Origin: Sulfuriferula sp.
Lineage (GTDB): Bacteria > Pseudomonadota > Gammaproteobacteria > Burkholderiales > Sulfuriferulaceae
Direction of reading: 5' to 3'
Length of the DNA: 64,000 nt
NCBI GenBank assembly: GCA_013140765.1
Contig: JABFSE010000021.1
Location: 1 to 64,000, forward strand
Within the stretch, counting starts at the first letter, position 1. Every line of letters begins with the position of its first letter. The notes beneath the pieces are model-generated. The model saw only the letters and a program-made list of their open reading frames with translations, was not told the DNA's origin and did not search any database. Of this stretch, positions 60,161 through 64,000 are shown piece by piece. The translations under genes and the position numbers were made by a program.

Positions 60161-61203
60161 TAGTCCATCAACGCGCGAGCCGCACCAACTTGGTCGCGGT
60201 AGGCTTCAAATACGTGTTCCAGTGCTTGCGCCATGGTGTATTCTGGCTTCCAGTCCAAATCTTTCATCGTATTGTCGATTTTTGGTACGCGATTTTGCAC
60301 GTCTTGGTAGCCTTTGCCGTAATACGCGTCGGAAGTGGTTTCGACGATATTGACTTGTGCGGCACTGGTGCTGTATTCAGGGTATTTGTTGGCTAATGCC
60401 AGCATCATGGTCGCCAATTCACGGATGGAGTGATTATTGGTCGGGTTGCCGATGTTGTAGATTTGACCTGATGCCACGCCGTCTTTGTTGTCGATGATTT
60501 TCATCATTGCGCTGATGCCGTCGTTGATGTCGGTGAATGCACGTTTTTGTGCGCCGCCGTCCACCAGTTTGATGTTTTCGCCACGGACAATATGCCCTAA
60601 GAATTGGCTGATAACGCGTGAACTGCCTTCTTTCGTGGTGTAGATGCTATCCAAGCCTGGACCTATCCAGTTGAATGGGCGGAATAAGGTGAAATCTAGC
60701 TCGCCTTTCATGCCGTAAGCCCAGATAACACGATCCATTAACTGCTTGGAGCATGAGTATATCCAGCGTGGTTTGTTGATAGGACCTAAGACTAATTCTG
60801 AGTTTTCAGGGTCAAATTGCTCATCATGGCACATGCCGTAAACTTCTGAGGTCGAAGGGAACAACAAACGTTTACGGTATTTCACGCATTGGCGCACGAT
60901 AGGCAAGTTGGCTTCAAAGTCCAGCTCAAACACGCGCAATGGGTCGCTGACGTAGGTTGACGGTGTGGCAATCGCTACCAATGGGATAATCACGTCACAT
61001 TTTTTGACGTGATATTCTATCCATTCTTTGTTGATGGTAATGTCACCCTCAAAGAAGTGAAAACGGGGGTGGGTGGTGAACTCTGCAATTTTGTCTTGCA
61101 TCATGTCCATGCCATAAACTTCCCAGTCTGTGGTTTCCAGTATGCGCTTGGATAAGTGGTGACCGATAAAGCCGTTGACACCTAAAATGAGGATTTTTTT
61201 CAT
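60160..61203 (-). CDS. arnA: UDP-glucuronate decarboxylase domain of ArnA as a stand-alone gene
   Basis: A 347-residue NAD-dependent short-chain dehydrogenase. It oxidises and decarboxylates UDP-glucuronate to UDP-4-keto-arabinose. The Rossmann motif VNGFIGHHLS, the PSTSEVYG segment, the catalytic tyrosine and lysine in YSCSKQ, and the arginine in KRAFTDI match the C-terminal half of E. coli ArnA. The formyltransferase half is a separate gene 19 bases upstream, so the usual fusion is split here. A complete family-like start (MKKILILG) with GGAAG-type site upstream shows it is not a fragment. Confidence 0.93.
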   Translation of the reverse strand: MKKILILGVNGFIGHHLSKRILETTDWEVYGMDMMQDKIAEFTTHPRFHFFEGDITINKEWIEYHVKKCDVIIPLVAIATPSTYVSDPLRVFELDFEANLPIVRQCVKYRKRLLFPSTSEVYGMCHDEQFDPENSELVLGPINKPRWIYSCSKQLMDRVIWAYGMKGELDFTLFRPFNWIGPGLDSIYTTKEGSSRVISQFLGHIVRGENIKLVDGGAQKRAFTDINDGISAMMKIIDNKDGVASGQIYNIGNPTNNHSIRELATMMLALANKYPEYSTSAAQVNIVETTSDAYYGKGYQDVQNRVPKIDNTMKDLDWKPEYTMAQALEHVFEAYRDQVGAARALMD

Positions 61204-61222
61204 GGAAGTCTCTATGGGTAAG

Positions 61223-62146
61223 TTAATCTAAAGTATATTTTTGTGTGCCAAAAGTGGCTAAGTATTGCGTCGGCGCAATGGCAACCCCCGCATATTCTAG
61301 TGCAAATAATTGCAATGTGCCGCCACCTGCGCATTGCACATAACAGCCGCCATTATCGCAAAAAAATATCGATTTGGCTTGCTTGTTTGTGTTGTTATCA
61401 ATGACGCGACTGCGTAACAGCTTTAATTCTGCGGCGTTGAGTGTGGTGTAAGCACCAGGATAAGGTGGCGCAACGGCGCGTATTAAATTATGAATTTGCG
61501 TCGCTGATTGCGACCAGTCTATGCGCCCATGTTCTGGGCGGCGACCACCAAAATAGCCGCCCAGCGTTAAGTCCTGCGGCTGTGATGTGGATGTGCCGTC
61601 TATGAGTTGCGGTAGCACGCGGTGCAAAGTGATTTCGGCGGCGCAGGTGACTTTGCGAAACACATCGCCTGCAGTGTCGTTTTGCAATATAGGCACGGCG
61701 GTTTGTGCGACGATATGCCCCGCGTCAGGCTTGACCGTCATGTAATGCAAGGTCGCACCCGTTAGTGTTTCGCCATGGATAATCGCCCAGTTCACTGGCA
61801 CGCGACCGCGATAATAGGGCAGAAGTGAGCCGTGCATATTTAACGCGCCATGCTTGGGGATAGCCAGCAACGGGGCTTTGAGCATGAGTTTGTAATAAAA
61901 CGAGAAAATGAAATCTGGGGCTAATGCGCTGATTTGCGCCACAATTTCATCGGTATTGGGGTCGTCTGGGGTGATGGTGGGGATGTTGTGACGCGCGGCG
62001 AGTTCGGCAACGCTGTCAAACCAGATTACATCACCGACGGTATCTTCGTGAGTAATAACCAGCGCAATATCAACGCCCGCATCGAGTAACACCGACAAAC
62101 AACGCACGCCGACATCGTGATAAGCAAAAACGACTGCGCGAGTCAT
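61223..62146 (-). CDS. formyltransferase domain of ArnA as a stand-alone gene
   Basis: A 307-residue formyltransferase that formylates UDP-4-amino-4-deoxy-L-arabinose with N10-formyl-tetrahydrofolate. The catalytic Asn and His lie in NMHGSLLPYYRGR and the Asp in PDAGHIVAQ, as in the N-terminal half of E. coli ArnA. A C-terminal domain (about 210-300) follows the FMT-type fold. It overlaps arnC by four bases (ATGA), and is followed by the decarboxylase gene. The usual single fused ArnA gene is replaced by two adjacent genes. Confidence 0.93.
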   Translation of the reverse strand: MTRAVVFAYHDVGVRCLSVLLDAGVDIALVITHEDTVGDVIWFDSVAELAARHNIPTITPDDPNTDEIVAQISALAPDFIFSFYYKLMLKAPLLAIPKHGALNMHGSLLPYYRGRVPVNWAIIHGETLTGATLHYMTVKPDAGHIVAQTAVPILQNDTAGDVFRKVTCAAEITLHRVLPQLIDGTSTSQPQDLTLGGYFGGRRPEHGRIDWSQSATQIHNLIRAVAPPYPGAYTTLNAAELKLLRSRVIDNNTNKQAKSIFFCDNGGCYVQCAGGGTLQLFALEYAGVAIAPTQYLATFGTQKYTLD

Positions 62147-63087
62147 GCTGCCTCGTCTTTGCTTAAGATGGTTTGAATTAAATAGCGCGGGCGTTGACGT
62201 ACTTGCTGGTAAATACGCCCCACGTATTCTCCGAGTAAGCCTATACCAAACAGCATCACGCCCATTAAGAAAAACATAATGCCAAATAGCGTGAATACGC
62301 CATCAACCTCGGGGCCGATAAAGATGCGGCGTATCGCTAAGTAAACGACAAAGAATGCCGAAAGTATGGATAGCCCTACGCCTATCAACGAGAACATTTG
62401 TAATGGTACAAGTGAAAAGCCCGTCACCAAATCGAAATTCAGGCGGATAAGTTGATACAAAGAGTATTTCGATTCACCCGCCGCACGTTCTTCATGCGCA
62501 ACGCCGACTTCGCCAGGATGACGGGCGTAAGTGTATGCCAGTGCAGGGATGAAGGTATTGACCTCTTGGCTATGATTGATGGCATGAATAATCTCGCGGC
62601 TGTAAGCACGTAGCATACAGCCTTGATCGCTCATCACCACATGGGTAATGCGCTCGCGCAGGCGGTTCATTGCCCATGAAGCATGTCTGCGCCACGATAC
62701 GTCTTGGCGTTGTTGACGCACGCCGCCGACGTAATCATGCCCCTCGTCCATTTTGGCGAGTAATTTATGTATTTCTTCGGGCGGGTTTTGCAAATCCGCA
62801 TCCAGCGTGACGATGCGTTCACCACGGCAATTAGCGAAGCCCGATAATATCGCCATGTGCTGACCAAAATTGCCCGCCAGCAAAATCACGCGGGTGACAT
62901 CGGGGCGAATGTTGAACTGCTCGCGCAGCATCGCGGCAGAACGGTCACGGCTACCGTCGTTGATAAAGATAATTTCGTAACTTGTGTTGAGCGCATCGAG
63001 TGCGGGATAAAGACGGTCAAACAAGACTTGCAAGCCCTGTTCCTCATTGTAAACGGGGATGACTACAGATAATTGTGGATGGCTCAA
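62143..63087 (-). CDS. arnC: ArnC, undecaprenyl-phosphate 4-deoxy-4-formamido-L-arabinose transferase
   Basis: A family 2 glycosyltransferase of 314 residues that links the formamidoarabinose to undecaprenyl phosphate at the cytoplasmic face. The N-terminal GT-A domain has VVIPVYNEEQGLQVL, IIFINDGSRDRS and the DxD-type DADLQNPPEEI; two membrane helices follow at the C-terminus (about 235-300). It overlaps arnB and the formyltransferase gene by four bases each. Confidence 0.95.
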   Translation of the reverse strand: MSHPQLSVVIPVYNEEQGLQVLFDRLYPALDALNTSYEIIFINDGSRDRSAAMLREQFNIRPDVTRVILLAGNFGQHMAILSGFANCRGERIVTLDADLQNPPEEIHKLLAKMDEGHDYVGGVRQQRQDVSWRRHASWAMNRLRERITHVVMSDQGCMLRAYSREIIHAINHSQEVNTFIPALAYTYARHPGEVGVAHEERAAGESKYSLYQLIRLNFDLVTGFSLVPLQMFSLIGVGLSILSAFFVVYLAIRRIFIGPEVDGVFTLFGIMFFLMGVMLFGIGLLGEYVGRIYQQVRQRPRYLIQTILSKDEAA

Positions 63088-64000
63088 GATAATACCTCGG
63101 TGATGGCCAGGCAGACACGTTCTACGTCGGCAGTGGTCATGGTGGGGAATAAAGGCAGCGTGACTATGCCCGCGCCGATGCGCTCGGCGTGCGGGAATTG
63201 TCCTTCAGCATAACCTAGCTGGCGATAAAGCTGGAACAAATGGATAGGCGGATAATGCACGCCGATAGCGATGTCTAAGGCTTTCATGCGGGTGATGAAT
63301 TCGCCACGGCTAAAGTGCATTTTATCCAGCGGCAAAACAACTTGGAACATATGCCAGTTGCTATTGGTGAAATCAGCTACAGGCAGTTCACAGCCCAGTG
63401 TGCGGTCAAAGTTAGCAAAATAATGTTGTGCCAGCTCACGACGGCGTGCGGTGAATTCGCTCAGGTGCGGTAATTGCCCCAAGCCTATCGTCGCCGCGAT
63501 GTCGGTGAGATTGAATTTGCCGCCTGCTACATCGACTTCCATCGTGCCATCTGCGGCACGAACTACGCCCTGCAGTCGCAGTTTTTCGCATAGTGGTGCG
63601 AGTGCTGGGTCGGGCAGTACCAGACAACCGCCTTCGCCCGTGGTCAAATTTTTATTGGCATGAAAGCTAAAACACACCAAGTCGCCAAAGCTACCGATTG
63701 CCCGACCATGCCAGCTTGCGCCGAATGACTGGGCGGCATCTTCGATGATGCGTAATTGATGCTGTTGGGCAATAGCATACAGCGCGTCACGATCCACAGG
63801 CAAGCCTGCTAAATCCACCGCAATAATCGCCCGCGTGCGTGGCGTAATGGCGGCACTGATTTGCGTAAGGTCGATGTTACGGGTGACAGGGTCTATATCG
63901 ACAAACACCGGTTTTGCACCTGCCAGCACGATAACATTCGCGGTGGCTACCCAAGATAGCGGCGTGGTAATAATTTCATCCCCCGCCTGTATGCCGATTA
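63084..64000 (-). CDS. arnB: ArnB, UDP-4-amino-4-deoxy-L-arabinose aminotransferase (partial, 5' end off the right edge)
   Basis: A DegT/DnrJ/EryC1-type PLP aminotransferase that converts UDP-4-keto-arabinose to the 4-amino sugar. The frame is open to the right edge, where it reads GDEIITTPLSWVATANVIVLAGAKPVF, the usual ArnB region; so the gene continues beyond 64000 and the ATG at 63929 inside is not its start. The PLP lysine lies in CFSFHANKNLTTGEGG. It overlaps arnC by four bases. Confidence 0.94.
   Translation of the reverse strand, partial: IGIQAGDEIITTPLSWVATANVIVLAGAKPVFVDIDPVTRNIDLTQISAAITPRTRAIIAVDLAGLPVDRDALYAIAQQHQLRIIEDAAQSFGASWHGRAIGSFGDLVCFSFHANKNLTTGEGGCLVLPDPALAPLCEKLRLQGVVRAADGTMEVDVAGGKFNLTDIAATIGLGQLPHLSEFTARRRELAQHYFANFDRTLGCELPVADFTNSNWHMFQVVLPLDKMHFSRGEFITRMKALDIAIGVHYPPIHLFQLYRQLGYAEGQFPHAERIGAGIVTLPLFPTMTTADVERVCLAITEVLS

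Overview
The window looks like ordinary chromosome from a betaproteobacterium, probably an autotroph of the Nitrosomonadales/Gallionellaceae type. That placement is inferred from gene order and protein character; I could not search a database. Supporting points are the surE-pcm-nlpD-rpoS cluster, the alaT-hom-thrC run, petABC followed by sspAB, and a form II RuBisCO with its CbbQ/CbbO activase. Coding density is high and base composition is moderate. I see no insertion sequence, phage or CRISPR array.

Layout. 1-110: 3' end of a 5S rRNA and its terminator. 190-2306: a small lipoprotein, a YchJ-like protein, inorganic pyrophosphatase and a SUMF1-domain protein. 2343-9906: tRNA-Val, then the translation cluster thrS-infC-rpmI-rplT-pheST-ihfA-merR; infC starts with AUC. 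9953-14013: tRNA-Pro, surE-pcm-nlpD-rpoS and a YrfG-like nucleotidase. 14010-21660: an Mth938-domain gene facing left, then alaT-hom-thrC, a glutathione transferase, and the oxidative pentose phosphate pair gnd-zwf. 21692-26584: a DegS-like protease diverging from petABC (cytochrome bc1), then sspAB. 26664-29241: tRNA-Thr, an ATP-grasp-like gene and a J-domain gene.

29307-36205 is the least conventional stretch. A lone pstS faces left. Diverging from it is a compact five-gene run in which four membrane proteins carry zinc ribbons at one end and the fifth is a glycine-zipper lipoprotein. I do not recognise it as a described system and regard it as the best candidate for something new.

36221-40809: cbbM-cbbQ-cbbO on the minus strand (carbon fixation), with a terminator hairpin between cbbM and cbbQ. 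40949-51271, mostly minus strand: yggU, ispH, fkpB, lspA, ileS, ribF, murJ, a DUF1345 protein, serS, a DUF2069 protein and wrbA (isoprenoid, lipoprotein, cofactor, peptidoglycan and translation functions). 51370-57454: YihY and YqhA membrane proteins, an aspartase/fumarase family enzyme, and a four-gene run of two exported thioredoxins, a TolC-like outer-membrane protein and a very short HlyD-like adaptor. 57478-64000, minus strand: tRNA-Ser, then a lipid A aminoarabinose (arn) operon in which ArnA is encoded as two separate genes; arnB runs off the right edge.

Together the genes describe a Gram-negative cell that fixes CO2 with form II RuBisCO, respires through a bc1 complex, can run the oxidative pentose phosphate branch, and modifies its lipid A. 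Starts were chosen from ribosome-binding sites and family length; where the choice is uncertain the entry says so.
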